Of a DNA stretch of 64,000 nt, positions 34,657-44,353 are shown in pieces. The notes under the pieces are model-generated. The model saw only the letters and a list, made by a program, of their open reading frames with translations, had not been told where the DNA came from and searched no databases. This stretch comes from Bacteroidales bacterium. GTDB taxonomy: Bacteria > Bacteroidota > Bacteroidia > Bacteroidales > F082. The translations under genes and the position numbers were made by a program. The DNA lies in the NCBI GenBank assembly GCA_015709215.1, contig JACCQN010000007.1, positions 1-64,000 on the forward strand, in the 5' to 3' direction. How positions within the stretch are numbered: the first letter of the stretch is position 1; the number at the start of each line of letters is the position of its first letter.

Positions 34657-35874
34657 ATGATTAAAAATATCACAAACGTAAGAGGAATTGAATGCTGGGG
34701 AGCGCATACCGGAGTGAAGTCGCTTCGCCGCGATTTAGCTTTGATTTATTCAACAGTACCGGCCAGTGCTGCCGGAGTTTTTACCCGTAATCAGGTGGTG
34801 GCTGAGCCTGTAAAAGTGTCGAAAAGAAATATCAAAAGCTCCAAAGGCATTGCGCAGGCAATCATCGTCAATGCCGGCAATGCCAATGCCTGCACGGGCG
34901 AGCAAGGTAGGTTGGCGGCCGAAGCAATGGCGGCTACCACTGCCGAGGCGCTCAAATTAAAAAATGAATATGTTTTGGTAGCTTCCACAGGAATAATTGG
35001 CGAACCCTTCCCTACCGATGATGTGCTGGCCGGCATCAAAGAAGTAGTGCCAAAATTAAGCAACAAATCCAGTGCTGGGTCTTTTGCTGCCAATGCCATT
35101 TTAACTACCGACACTTTCGCAAAAGAAGGGTTTCTGGAATTCGAATTGGACGATTGTGAAGTCAATATGGGTGGAATTGCCAAAGGCTCAGGGATGATTC
35201 ATCCCAATATGGGTACAATGCTGGCCTTTATTGCAACAGATGCTGCTATTATACCTGACTTACTTCAAAATGCACTGCAAGAGATTGTTGACAGAACTTT
35301 CAACATGATTACCGTTGATGGGGATACCTCAACCAACGACACTGTTTTAGTGCTGGCTAACGGCAAGGCAAAAAACAGTTTAATCAAAGATAAAAAAGAT
35401 CCAAACTTCACGATATTCAAGCAAAAGCTGGAGGAATTGATGGAGCATCTGGCCAAACTGATTGTTTCGGATGGCGAAGGTGCTTCCAAATTCATTACCT
35501 ACAAAGTGATGCATGCTAATAACGAACAGCATGCCCGTACAATTGCGCGGGCGATATCTAGCTCCTCCCTCGTGAAAACCGCTATGTACGGACGTGATCC
35601 CAATTGGGGACGCATTGTTTCTGCTGCAGGAAATGCCGGGGTTCCATTTGATTACACCCAAATAAAACTTTCGATTGGTACTGAGGAAAAAGTTGTGGCA
35701 GTACTTGATAATGGTCATCCTCTTGAATACGATAAGCGGCAAATGAAAAAAATGTTGCGCGAACCCCATCTGGTGATTGAATTAGACCTAAAACAAGGCG
35801 AAAAAACGGCTACTGCCTGGGGAACCGATTTAACTACAGATTATGTGTTGTTTAATTCTGTTTATACCACCTGA
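34657..35874 (+). CDS. argJ: Glutamate N-acetyltransferase / ornithine acetyltransferase
   Basis: 405 aa self-cleaving acetyltransferase that moves acetyl from N-acetylornithine to glutamate. The autoproteolysis site and nucleophilic Thr lie in IHPNMGTMLAFIATDA; AKGSGM, ITVDGDTSTNDT and GRDPNWGRIV are further signatures. Its presence shows that ornithine is made by the acetyl-recycling cycle rather than by the succinylated intermediates used by Bacteroides. Whether it also makes acetylglutamate from acetyl-CoA is not visible. ArgF, argG and argH are not in the window. Confidence 0.95.
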   Translation: MIKNITNVRGIECWGAHTGVKSLRRDLALIYSTVPASAAGVFTRNQVVAEPVKVSKRNIKSSKGIAQAIIVNAGNANACTGEQGRLAAEAMAATTAEALKLKNEYVLVASTGIIGEPFPTDDVLAGIKEVVPKLSNKSSAGSFAANAILTTDTFAKEGFLEFELDDCEVNMGGIAKGSGMIHPNMGTMLAFIATDAAIIPDLLQNALQEIVDRTFNMITVDGDTSTNDTVLVLANGKAKNSLIKDKKDPNFTIFKQKLEELMEHLAKLIVSDGEGASKFITYKVMHANNEQHARTIARAISSSSLVKTAMYGRDPNWGRIVSAAGNAGVPFDYTQIKLSIGTEEKVVAVLDNGHPLEYDKRQMKKMLREPHLVIELDLKQGEKTATAWGTDLTTDYVLFNSVYTT

Positions 35875-35976
35875 TTTTTAGTTCAAAACACTTTGTACTA
35901 AAAAATCTTTTAGGTAAAAAACGATCCCGCCTCTATGATTTACTAATTTTGAAGGTGAATTATTAACCGTCATAAA

Positions 35977-36915
35977 ATGTACAAATACATCTTCGGACCG
36001 GTTCCTTCCAGGCGTTTGGGTATGTCGTTAGGTGTTGATATGGTGCCTCGTAAAGTCTGCTCACTCGATTGTGTTTATTGCGAGGTCGGAAAAACAACAA
36101 AACTTACGGTTGACCGAAAAGCATACATTCCTTCACAAAAAATCATTTTGGAGCTGGATCATTATTTTAAGCATAATCCAGCGCCTGATTTCATCACCTT
36201 TTCGGGTTATGGCGAACCAATGCTCAATAGCGGGATAGGAGAACTGATTGATTATTTGAAAGTTCGGGAACCCGATTTGCCACTTGCTGTTTTAACTAAT
36301 GGAACGCTTTTGGCAGATGAAAAAATTCATGCAGAAATAATAAAAGCTGATGTGGTGCTTCCATCTCTTGATGCAGCCTCTGTTGATGCGTTTCAAAAGA
36401 TAAACCGGCCTCACAAATCACTTGATATAGCACAAATTATTAATGGTATTGCCGCTTTCAGAAAGGTATTCCTAGGGAAAATCTGGCTCGAGATTTTTAT
36501 TTTGCCAGGTTATAATAATCAGGAAGCTGAATTGGTGGCCTTAAAGGATGCAATCTTAAAAATTGAACCCGATCTGGTTCAGTTGAATACCCTCGACAGG
36601 CCGGGAACGATGGAAGATTTAAAACCGGCAACCTACGAACAGCTCAAAGCCGTTATCGACTTCTGGAAGCTGCCCAATGTACAGATTATCGCTGCGGCCG
36701 TAACCCGCAAAAACCAAAAAGCCTATCGCAATGATATGTCGTCTGCCATCTTGGAAACCATCGCCCGAAGGCCTTGCACAGCACAGGATCTTACCCAGAT
36801 TATGGGGCTGCATATCAACGAATTGAATAAATATCTTTCCGTTTTGGAAGCCGAAGATAAAATTAGTCAGGTGAAGCAGGAAAGGGGTGTTTTTTATAAA
36901 ATCAAGCAGACTTAA
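35977..36915 (+). CDS. Radical SAM protein with C-terminal winged-helix domain
   Basis: 312 aa. N-terminal GPVPSRRLGMSLGVDM leads into the iron-sulfur motif CSLDCVYCEVG (C-x3-C-x2-C) and TFSGYGEPML, typical of the COG0731 group of radical SAM oxidoreductases. The last 60 residues (AILETIARRPCTAQDLTQIM, LNKYLSVLEAEDKI) look like a winged helix, which suggests nucleic-acid binding. Substrate unknown. It converges with hemW. Confidence 0.88.
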   Translation: MYKYIFGPVPSRRLGMSLGVDMVPRKVCSLDCVYCEVGKTTKLTVDRKAYIPSQKIILELDHYFKHNPAPDFITFSGYGEPMLNSGIGELIDYLKVREPDLPLAVLTNGTLLADEKIHAEIIKADVVLPSLDAASVDAFQKINRPHKSLDIAQIINGIAAFRKVFLGKIWLEIFILPGYNNQEAELVALKDAILKIEPDLVQLNTLDRPGTMEDLKPATYEQLKAVIDFWKLPNVQIIAAAVTRKNQKAYRNDMSSAILETIARRPCTAQDLTQIMGLHINELNKYLSVLEAEDKISQVKQERGVFYKIKQT

Positions 36916-36924
36916 ACGAATTTT

Positions 36925-38052
36925 TCAGTCGATAAACAACTCCGCTGCAATCCCGTCAGCAAACAACTTGCCTTTTTGTGTTAGAAAAAGGCGGTTCTCA
37001 CGTTGCTCAATTTTTGCTTCCCGAAGAAAGGCTTGTGCCTGACTCAGGCAATATTGGCTGTATCGCTTGCCAAAAGCATTTTGAATATGTTCCAAGTCGC
37101 AGCCCCAGCTGGTTCGCAACGAAGTCATCACATACTCATCGTAGCGCTGATCAAGTGTGAGTTCTTCCTTCTCAAAAACACTTTCGGACTGTCCGGCTTC
37201 GTTGATATATTTGGTGAGATGTGATACATTCCATTGCCGCGAAATACCATTGTACGAATGTGCCGAAGGCCCCAGACCCAGATAATTTCCGCCAATCCAG
37301 TACAGACTGTTGTGTTTGCTGTAGTGGCCGGGTTTGGCAAAGTTGGAGATTTCATAGTGCACAAAACCGGCAGCCTCCATGCTTTGCATCAGCATTTCGA
37401 AATGTCTTACGGATTGCTGTTCATCAACAGCTTTGAGCTTGCCCTTATTGATAAGATGCGCCAAAGCTGTGCGGGGTTCAACTGTTAAGGCATAGGCTGA
37501 CAAATGTTTAATACCGGAGGCCAGAAAATAGTCAATGTTTTGCTGCCATTTTTTATCTGTAAGCGTTGGGATGCCGTAAATTAAATCAATTGTAAGATTT
37601 TCAAAACCAGCGTCTAATGCGTTGTCAATAACTGTTTTTGCATGGTCGGCCGAATGAACGCGATTCAGATAGTTCAGATCATCATCAAAAAAGCTTTGTA
37701 TCCCAATGCTCAGGCGATTTATGGCTGATTGAGCAAAGATTTTAAGTTTTTCCCTGCTCAGATCGTCAGGATTAGCTTCTAAAGTGATTTCTACGTCCGG
37801 TTGTATATTGTAGTGTTTATGCAACTCCTCCATTATGCTGTTCAGTTCTGCTTTTTCGAGCATACTCGGGGTTCCACCTCCAAAATAAATGGTTTGCACG
37901 CCTTCATTTTTTAAGTATGCTTTTTGAATTGCAATTTCGCGTTTGAGGGCATTTAAAAAGTCGGGCTTTTGCTTTAGGGAAGCGATAGAGAAGAAATTAC
38001 AGTAATGACATTTTTGTTTGCAAAAAGGGATGTGGAGATATATTCCGGCCAT
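36925..38052 (-). CDS. hemW: HemW, radical SAM family heme chaperone
   Basis: 375 aa protein related to oxygen-independent coproporphyrinogen oxidase but of the HemW type, which binds haem and delivers it to respiratory enzymes. The iron-sulfur motif CKQKCHYCNFFS lacks the extra Cys of HemN, and YFGGGTPS, NPDD and RLSIGIQSF follow. The C-terminal HemN-like domain is present (SHLTKYINEAG...). Monocistronic. Confidence 0.92.
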   Translation of the reverse strand: MAGIYLHIPFCKQKCHYCNFFSIASLKQKPDFLNALKREIAIQKAYLKNEGVQTIYFGGGTPSMLEKAELNSIMEELHKHYNIQPDVEITLEANPDDLSREKLKIFAQSAINRLSIGIQSFFDDDLNYLNRVHSADHAKTVIDNALDAGFENLTIDLIYGIPTLTDKKWQQNIDYFLASGIKHLSAYALTVEPRTALAHLINKGKLKAVDEQQSVRHFEMLMQSMEAAGFVHYEISNFAKPGHYSKHNSLYWIGGNYLGLGPSAHSYNGISRQWNVSHLTKYINEAGQSESVFEKEELTLDQRYDEYVMTSLRTSWGCDLEHIQNAFGKRYSQYCLSQAQAFLREAKIEQRENRLFLTQKGKLFADGIAAELFID

Positions 38053-38176
38053 AAGAAAATTAAGTAATGTTGAACAATGTGAAAAATGTTTTGTTTAAGC
38101 TTACCAGTATTCAAACGAGAAAATCGTTAAACAAACAATTCAAAAACAAAAGTAAATAAACTAAAAACTCAGATTT

Positions 38177-38761
38177 ATGAAAAAAGCAATTTTATCTTTT
38201 GCGTTACTTTTTGCTACTATCCTTACCTTTGGACAGTCAACTAATTGGAATATTGATCCTGATCACTCAAATGTTACCTTTGAGGTGTCACATATGGTAG
38301 TGTCAACTGTTATTGGAAAATTCCAGAAATTTGATGGTACAATCAAAGCAGACAAGGACGATTTTTCTGATGCTTCAATATCATTCACCATACAGGCTGC
38401 TTCGGTGAATACTAATAACGAAAAGCGAGACAACCATTTACGTAGCAATGATTTTTTTGAGGTCGAAAAATTTCCTACTATTGATTTTAAGGGGAAAAGT
38501 TTAAGTCAGAAAAATGGTAACAAATACACCCTTGTTGGTGATCTGACTATGCATGGTGTTACCAAGGAAATTGAATTGGATGTCCGCTACAACGGGCAGG
38601 TTAAAGATCCATGGGGCAACACCCGCGCTGGTTTTATGGTTAGCGGTATTATAAATCGTGAAGATTACGGACTTACTTACAACTCGGCCCTCGAAGCTGG
38701 TGGCTTTTTGATTGGCAATGAAGTTGATATTAAAGTAAATCTTGAGTTGATTAAAGAATAA
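38177..38761 (+). CDS. YceI-family periplasmic protein
   Basis: 194 aa with a signal peptide (MKKAILSFALLFATILTFGQ) followed by the lipocalin-like YceI barrel: WNIDPDHSNVTFEVSHMVVS, RDNHLRSNDFFEVEKFPTI and LTMHGVTKEIELDV. Such proteins bind isoprenoid chains in the periplasm; the ligand here is unknown. Single gene, ended by a terminator. Confidence 0.94.
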   Translation: MKKAILSFALLFATILTFGQSTNWNIDPDHSNVTFEVSHMVVSTVIGKFQKFDGTIKADKDDFSDASISFTIQAASVNTNNEKRDNHLRSNDFFEVEKFPTIDFKGKSLSQKNGNKYTLVGDLTMHGVTKEIELDVRYNGQVKDPWGNTRAGFMVSGIINREDYGLTYNSALEAGGFLIGNEVDIKVNLELIKE

Positions 38762-38789
38762 GACTTTTTCATACTGCTCTTTTATTTTG

Positions 38790-38818
38790 AAAAGCGGGCT
38801 TCTGAGTCCGCTTTTTTT
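38790..38818 (+). terminator. Intrinsic terminator after yceI
   Basis: AAAGCGG, 10-base loop, CCGCTTT, followed by a T-tract. Confidence 0.85.
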
Positions 38819-38865
38819 ATATTTTCTCTGATAGAAAATTAGACCGGAAAGTTCATAAAAAAGCT

Positions 38866-38873
38866 TATTTTTG
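38866..38873 (+). promoter_or_regulatory. -7 box upstream of the C69 dipeptidase gene
   Basis: TATTTTTG lies 31 bases before the ATG at 38905. No paired TTTG at the right distance. Confidence 0.4.
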
Positions 38874-38904
38874 TTTCAAAATAGTAAATTTAATTCCTTA
38901 ACTT

Positions 38905-40677
38905 ATGAAGAAATTTTTGTTTTCATGGCTGATAGCCGGAATGTCTTTCCTGATGTTTAATCAGGCCATGGCTTGTACTAATTATCTTGTTACCAAAGGA
39001 GCTTCAGCAGATGGCTCCACCATGATTACCTATGCCGCTGATTCGCATGTGCTCTATGGCGAATTGTATCATTGGCCTGCAGCCGAATATCCTGAAGGCA
39101 CTATGATGGATATTTATGAATGGGATACCGGTAAATACCGCGGAAAAATTGCCCAGGCCGCACGCACCTATAATGTGGTAGGAAATATGAATGAGCATCA
39201 GGTGGCAATTGGCGAAACCACCTATGGCGGACGACCTGAATTGCAGGACTCTACAGGAATAATTGATTATGGAAGCCTTATTTATACAACCTTGCAAAGA
39301 GCAACTTCGGCCCGCGATGCCATCCGTATTATTCATGAACTTACCAGCGAATATGGTTATTACAGCTCAGGTGAATCCTTTAGCATTGCCGACAAGGATG
39401 AAGTATGGATCATGGAAATCATCGGCAAGGGTGTGAATATGGAGAAAGATAAAAAAACCAAACAAATGGTTAATGCAAACAAAGGAATGCTGTGGGTTGC
39501 CTTGCGCATTCCCGATGGTTACGTGAGCGGCCACGCCAATCAGGCACGGATACAGACCTTTAAGCTAGAGAACGGCAAACAATCTATCACTTCAAAAGAT
39601 ATTGATAAAATCATGAATCCTGAAGTGGAAGTTGTTTATGCTGAAGACGTTATCACTTTTGCTCGCGACAAAGGATGGTATAAAGGCAAAGACGAACACT
39701 TCAGCTTTTCGGATACTTATGCTCCGGTTGATTTTGGCGGAGCCCGCTTCTGCGATATGCGCGTTTGGACGATGTTCAACAAAGTTACAGATGGCATGGA
39801 CACCTATTGGGACTATGTAAAAGGAAATATTGAACATGCGGAGCAGTTTAATGACGGACGACCAAACCCTAACAATTATGCCACTAACCGCATGCCCTTG
39901 TGGATAAAGCCCGAAAAGAAAATTTCGGTTCACGACATGATGATGTTTATGCGCGATTACCTGCAAGATACAGAATTGGATATGAGTGCCGACTTTGGCG
40001 CAGGCCCGTATGGAGTTCCTTATCGCTGGCGTCCGCTCACCTGGAAAGTTGATGGTATCACCTATGTTAATGAACGTGCCACAGCTACTCAGCAAACTGG
40101 GTTTTCGTTTGTGAGCCAATCGCGCAACTGGTTACCTAATGAAATCGGTGGAATCATCTGGTGGGGCGTGGATGATGCCAATGCCACGGTATATATGCCT
40201 TTGTACGCCAGTATGACAGCAAATCCCCATAACATCGAAAGAGGTAATGGTGCTATGATGGAATGGTCAGAAACCTCGCTTTTCTGGATCACCAATATGG
40301 TTTCAAATCTGGCCTACACCCGTTATAATATGATTCAACCAGATGTGAACAAAGTGCGCGACGGACTCGAAGCAACGTTTATCGAACGTACGTTGGCTAC
40401 AGACGAAGCTGCCTTAAAAATGTATAAAGAAGATCCGTCCAAAGCTGTCGCTTATCTTACAGATTACAGCAGTGATCAGGTGACTCGCACATTTAATGCC
40501 TACAAACACCTCTATCAGGAGCTGTTTATGAAATTTATGGATGGTAACGTGAAAACTCGTAACCCCGGATTTCAGAATCCGCATGTGGAACACCCTGGCT
40601 ATAGCGAGCAATTCCTGCGTAAGGTGGTTGAAGAAACCGGCGACAAGCTAAAAATGATTGGCCCCGACGGGCACTAA
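38905..40677 (+). CDS. Secreted C69-family (PepD-type) dipeptidase
   Basis: 590 aa Ntn-hydrolase fold peptidase. The signal peptide ends at QAMA, exposing Cys24 (CTNYLVTKGASADGSTMI) as the N-terminal nucleophile, which is the family's activation route. Conserved segments include GNMNEHQVAIGETTYGGR and DKDEVWIMEIIGKG. It cleaves dipeptides in the periplasm. Monocistronic with its own terminator. Confidence 0.92.
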   Translation: MKKFLFSWLIAGMSFLMFNQAMACTNYLVTKGASADGSTMITYAADSHVLYGELYHWPAAEYPEGTMMDIYEWDTGKYRGKIAQAARTYNVVGNMNEHQVAIGETTYGGRPELQDSTGIIDYGSLIYTTLQRATSARDAIRIIHELTSEYGYYSSGESFSIADKDEVWIMEIIGKGVNMEKDKKTKQMVNANKGMLWVALRIPDGYVSGHANQARIQTFKLENGKQSITSKDIDKIMNPEVEVVYAEDVITFARDKGWYKGKDEHFSFSDTYAPVDFGGARFCDMRVWTMFNKVTDGMDTYWDYVKGNIEHAEQFNDGRPNPNNYATNRMPLWIKPEKKISVHDMMMFMRDYLQDTELDMSADFGAGPYGVPYRWRPLTWKVDGITYVNERATATQQTGFSFVSQSRNWLPNEIGGIIWWGVDDANATVYMPLYASMTANPHNIERGNGAMMEWSETSLFWITNMVSNLAYTRYNMIQPDVNKVRDGLEATFIERTLATDEAALKMYKEDPSKAVAYLTDYSSDQVTRTFNAYKHLYQELFMKFMDGNVKTRNPGFQNPHVEHPGYSEQFLRKVVEETGDKLKMIGPDGH

Positions 40678-40706
40678 ACAGATCAAATAGAGATTACCAT
40701 AAAAAG

Positions 40707-40737
40707 ACGTTGCATCCTAATGTAACGTTTTTTTTTT
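40707..40737 (+). terminator. Intrinsic terminator after the C69 gene
   Basis: ACGTTGCAT, loop CCTA, ATGTAACGT (one G-T pair), then a run of nine T. Confidence 0.88.
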
Positions 40738-40765
40738 CACCTTTGTCCAATCTAAACCAGAACCT

Positions 40766-41200
40766 ATGAAAATGACTATTGCACTGGTAGCTCACGACAA
40801 CCGTAAGAAAGACCTGCTCGATTGGGTGGAACACAATAAGAAAAAACTAAAAGACCATCGTTTTTTTGCCACTGGCACCACCGGAAAACTCATTGCAACA
40901 GTGTTGGATGATGTGAGCCGCTTAAAATCAGGGCCTTTGGGTGGAGATCAGCAGTTGGGAGCACTTATTGCGGAAGGTAAAATCGACTATCTCATTTTTT
41001 TCTGGGATCCGATGACAAGCCAGCCGCATGATGTCGATGTGAAGGCACTTTTGCGATTGAGCGTGCTCTACAACGTGCCTACGGCCAGCAACCGGTCAAC
41101 AGCCGACTTTTTGATCACTTCGGCTTTGTTTGCCGATCCGGATTATAAACCATTAGTAAAAGACTATTCAGCTTATCTTACAAGAACAAGCTTTGAATAA
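40766..41200 (+). CDS. mgsA: Methylglyoxal synthase
   Basis: 144 aa. Converts dihydroxyacetone phosphate to methylglyoxal and phosphate, a bypass relieving phosphate starvation or sugar stress. Motifs: phosphate-binding ATGTTGKLI, catalytic Asp in [11 protein letters not shown], and His in [33 protein letters not shown] is also conserved. Complete and unlinked to neighbours. Confidence 0.96.
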   Translation: MKMTIALVAHDNRKKDLLDWVEHNKKKLKDHRFFATGTTGKLIATVLDDVSRLKSGPLGGDQQLGALIAEGKIDYLIFFWDPMTSQPHDVDVKALLRLSVLYNVPTASNRSTADFLITSALFADPDYKPLVKDYSAYLTRTSFE

Positions 41201-41235
41201 TACTCTTACACCCCTTTACAGGGCGATAATCTGCT

Positions 41236-41268
41236 TTTGCAGGAACTAAAAAAAAATGGCTAATTTTA
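41236..41268 (+). promoter_or_regulatory. Promoter of tRNA-Arg
   Basis: TTTG (41236-41239), 21-base spacer, TAATTTTA (41261-41268), near the TTTG/TAnnTTTG consensus with the last G replaced by A, 13 bases before the tRNA. Confidence 0.45.
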
Positions 41269-41281
41269 CAACCTGATTTTT

Positions 41282-41353
41282 GGCCCCATAGTTCAAGGGA
41301 TAGAATGGAAGTTTCCTAAACTTTAGATCCAGGTTCGAGTCCTGGTGGGGCTA
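41282..41353 (+). tRNA. tRNA-Arg (anticodon CCT)
   Basis: Acceptor GGCCCCA pairs with TGGGGCT (first pair G-T), D-stem GTTC/GAAT, anticodon arm GAAGT-TTCCTAA-ACTTT with CCT, T-arm CCAGG-TTCGAGT-CCTGG. Reads AGG. CCA is not encoded. Confidence 0.9.
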
Positions 41354-41617
41354 CAAAAACCCGCTTAGCTGATGTAGGTGAGAGGTTTTTATGTTTATTG
41401 GAGTTTTGTCTTAAAAAAATATGTTGTTACAACATAACAGCAATTTCTTGCACAATTCTAAAATCATATGGTTTACTTGTTTGATTTCTTATGACCTATG
41501 AAAAAATTGAGAATAAACAGATACACATGACTTAAATGAACAGTTTTTGGTGGTGGCGCCCGTTTCGATCCGAAATTAGGAAGTAACTACTTTGAATCTG
41601 TTCGATTAGCAATAGAT
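41354..41617 (+). other. Gene-free stretch ending in a strong terminator; possible small RNA
   Basis: No open frame of useful length. It contains a short hairpin ATGTTG-TTA-CAACAT (41421-41435) and a GC-richer block around 41551-41615 that runs directly into a strong intrinsic terminator. A terminator this good, 265 bases past the tRNA and with no CDS before it, suggests a small RNA or a long tRNA trailer. No clear internal promoter was found. Confidence 0.35.
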
Positions 41618-41650
41618 GGCCGGGAGTGAAAACCTCCGGCCTTTTTTTTT
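41618..41650 (+). terminator. Strong intrinsic terminator without an upstream CDS
   Basis: GGCCGGGAG, loop TGAAAAC, CTCCGGCC (one bulged G), then nine T. Confidence 0.88.
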
Positions 41651-41805
41651 GACTAAATTTTTTTCTGCAATGAAAAAGAAAATGAACAAGGCAATGTTTC
41701 GTTTCAGATTGTTATAATTTACTTAAAGTTAGCCATTATTAAGCTTTTTTAAGTAAATAAATCATCGAAAAGCTTTTTTAATCTCCTAAGCAGTAATTAT
41801 TAACG

Positions 41806-41813
41806 TATTTTTG
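41806..41813 (+). promoter_or_regulatory. -7 box upstream of the acyl-ACP synthetase fusion
   Basis: TATTTTTG, 38 bases before the ATG at 41852. No clear -33 element. Confidence 0.4.
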
Positions 41814-41851
41814 TATTCAGATTCTTAAGTTATACGAAGTTCAACTATTTT

Positions 41852-44305
41852 ATGCTCAAAAACCATGGCTCCAGGCTGGCTATCCAGAACGGAGATCAGT
41901 CAATCTCTTATCAGCAATTCTTTTCGCACATTTGGCATTTTTCAAAAGAATTTACTCTCAATCCGGGAGAACGCGCCTTGCTTTTTTCTGAGAATTCACT
42001 AGCTTGGGCGGTAGCATTTTATGCTGTTTGGAAGCACAAAAGTGTTGTAATTCCGGTAGATTTTATGGCCAGCGCCTCTGAGGTGGCTTATATTCTAAAG
42101 GATTCCGCTCCTGAAGTGGTTTTCTGCTCCAAAAAAGGCGTCAAGCTGATGCAGGAAGCTATTTATTTGGCTGATATTCAGACAAAACTTATAATATTAC
42201 CTCAGCAATTTGAGACAGAAAACTTAACTGATGAGGTTGGAGAAATGCCGGAATATCAACCTGACGACACTGCTATTATCATCTACACTAGTGGCACAAC
42301 GGGCAGTCCGAAAGGTGTGATGCTGACTTACCGCAACCTCAAGCAAAATGTGGATGCCGTATCAAAAGGGATTAAAATTTATCATTCTAATTCACGTGTA
42401 TTGGTGTTGTTGCCATTGCATCATATTTTCCCTTTGGCCGGAACGCTCATTATACCGTTATCATTAGGAGCTATGATTGCAATTAGTCCTTCTTTAAAAA
42501 CGGAAGACTTTCTAAAAACCCTGCAGGACAACAAAATAACCATTATTATTGGTGTGCCCCGTTTGTATGCTGCCATACATAAAGGTATAATAAGCAAAAT
42601 TGACAAAAGTGCTGTGGCCAAATTGCTATTCAAACTGGCGGCAAAACTACAGTCAAAAGCTTTCTCAAAAAAGATTTTTAAAGCAGCGCACGAACAATTT
42701 GGCGGGGCTGTTGAATTTTTGGTTTCAGGTGGGGCAGCGCTTGATCCTGTGGTTGGCGTTGATTTCCAAACACTTGGATTTGAGGTGCTTGAAGGTTACG
42801 GCATGACAGAAGCAGCTCCGATGATTACTTTTACACAGCCCGGAAGGGTAAAAATTGGTTCGCCGGGTCATATGGTGCAAGGAACAGAACTCAGGCTTGT
42901 TGATGGCGAAATAACTTCCCGCGGGCCGCATATCATGAAAGGCTATTACAACAGGCCTGAAGAAACAGCTGCCGTGATCAAGGATGGCTGGTTGCATACC
43001 GGCGATTTGGGCTATGTGGATGAAGAAGGCTTTTTGTTTATCACAGGCCGGAAAAAAGAAATTATCATTTTATCAAACGGTAAAAATATCAATCCGGCCG
43101 AGCTCGAGACAGAATTGTTTAAACCCGAATTGGTGCAGGAATGTGCTGTTTTTTATGTCAATGATCAACTTCAGTTGCTTGTTGTTCCGGTGAATCCGGA
43201 TAATCTTCCGGCAGATCAGCTGGAGAAAAAATTGCGCGAGGAATTGCTGAAGCCGTTTAACGAAAAAGTGTCTGCTTATAAACGCATTCACCGTATTCAC
43301 TTCACCAATGAGGAGCTACCCCGAACACGCTTAGGAAAACTTCAACGTTTCCTTCTTGCTGATTTGGCTAAAGAAAATAAAACTGCTCAACAAACTGCTA
43401 TCAAAATTGATAATCCGGTTTATGAGATGTTGGCCAGTTTTGTTGAAGTAGAAAAACAGCGTAAACCACTGCCAACAGACCATATCGAGCATGATTTGGG
43501 TTTTGACTCATTGGATAAGATTAGTCTGCAAGCCTGGATTGATCAAACTTTTGGGATAAAGATTGAGCCACAAGAGCTGACAAATTTTAGTTCGGTGCTG
43601 GCTTTGAGTGAATGGATTGCTGCCAATAAAACCCGTATGGAAGATTCCCACATTAACTGGGCCGAAATCCTACGCGAAAAAGTTCAGCTGCAGTTACCTG
43701 TCACTTGGTTTACGGGAAATCTTGCTGTTTGGTTGTCGCGAGCCTTTTTTAAGACCTATTTTCGTTTTCAGGCTGTTGGGCAAAAAAATCTTCCACAGGG
43801 ACCGTTTATATTGGCACCAAATCATCAAAGCTTTTTCGACGGGATGTTTGTAGCCTCTGTTTTACACTATAAACAGGTTCGAGGCACTTATTTTTATGCC
43901 AAGGAAAAACATATTCGTCCTACCTGGCTGAAGTTTTTAGCTAATCGCAACAATATCATTATCATGGATTTGAATCGCGATTTAAAAGCCTCAATTCAGA
44001 AAATGGGAGAGGTGTTGCGCCGGCAAAAAAACCTGATCATTTTTCCGGAAGGTACACGAACAGCAAACGGCCATCTTGGAGATTTCAAAAAGACCTTTGC
44101 TATTCTGGCCAGCGAGCTGAAAGTACCTGTTGTGCCGGTTTCTATCAGCGGAGCATTTGAAGCCTTGCCGCGTGGTAGTATTTTCCCAAAACCCTGGAAA
44201 AAAATACGGGTGGAGTTTCTGGCTCCTGTTTATCCTGAAAATCATTCCTATGAAAGTTTGGCCAGCAATGTCCGCGAGCGTATTCAGCAAAAGCTTTCAA
44301 GGTGA
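41852..44305 (+). CDS. Trifunctional fusion: AMP-forming acyl-ACP synthetase, acyl carrier domain, 1-acylglycerophosphate acyltransferase
   Basis: 817 aa. Residues 1-500 are an adenylate-forming ligase (IIYTSGTTGSPKGVML, GYGMTEAAPMITF, LHTGDLGYVDEEGFLF). Residues about 520-600 are a carrier-protein domain with the phosphopantetheine serine in LGFDSLDKISLQ. Residues about 620-817 are a PlsC-type acyltransferase (APNHQSFFDG, FPEGTRT). It is Aas-like, but with a carrier protein built in, so a fatty acid could be activated, held on the internal carrier and passed to a lysolipid in one chain. Inner-membrane associated by inference. Confidence 0.9.
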   Translation: MLKNHGSRLAIQNGDQSISYQQFFSHIWHFSKEFTLNPGERALLFSENSLAWAVAFYAVWKHKSVVIPVDFMASASEVAYILKDSAPEVVFCSKKGVKLMQEAIYLADIQTKLIILPQQFETENLTDEVGEMPEYQPDDTAIIIYTSGTTGSPKGVMLTYRNLKQNVDAVSKGIKIYHSNSRVLVLLPLHHIFPLAGTLIIPLSLGAMIAISPSLKTEDFLKTLQDNKITIIIGVPRLYAAIHKGIISKIDKSAVAKLLFKLAAKLQSKAFSKKIFKAAHEQFGGAVEFLVSGGAALDPVVGVDFQTLGFEVLEGYGMTEAAPMITFTQPGRVKIGSPGHMVQGTELRLVDGEITSRGPHIMKGYYNRPEETAAVIKDGWLHTGDLGYVDEEGFLFITGRKKEIIILSNGKNINPAELETELFKPELVQECAVFYVNDQLQLLVVPVNPDNLPADQLEKKLREELLKPFNEKVSAYKRIHRIHFTNEELPRTRLGKLQRFLLADLAKENKTAQQTAIKIDNPVYEMLASFVEVEKQRKPLPTDHIEHDLGFDSLDKISLQAWIDQTFGIKIEPQELTNFSSVLALSEWIAANKTRMEDSHINWAEILREKVQLQLPVTWFTGNLAVWLSRAFFKTYFRFQAVGQKNLPQGPFILAPNHQSFFDGMFVASVLHYKQVRGTYFYAKEKHIRPTWLKFLANRNNIIIMDLNRDLKASIQKMGEVLRRQKNLIIFPEGTRTANGHLGDFKKTFAILASELKVPVVPVSISGAFEALPRGSIFPKPWKKIRVEFLAPVYPENHSYESLASNVRERIQQKLSR

Positions 44306-44353
44306 CCTAAGATTAATATTATTTTTGAGGCCTTACTGGAAGAATCGCTTTAG

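Noticed and set aside
39592-40119. Minus-strand frame opposite the C69 dipeptidase
   Set aside because: Shadow of the real gene; no start signal and no protein motif.
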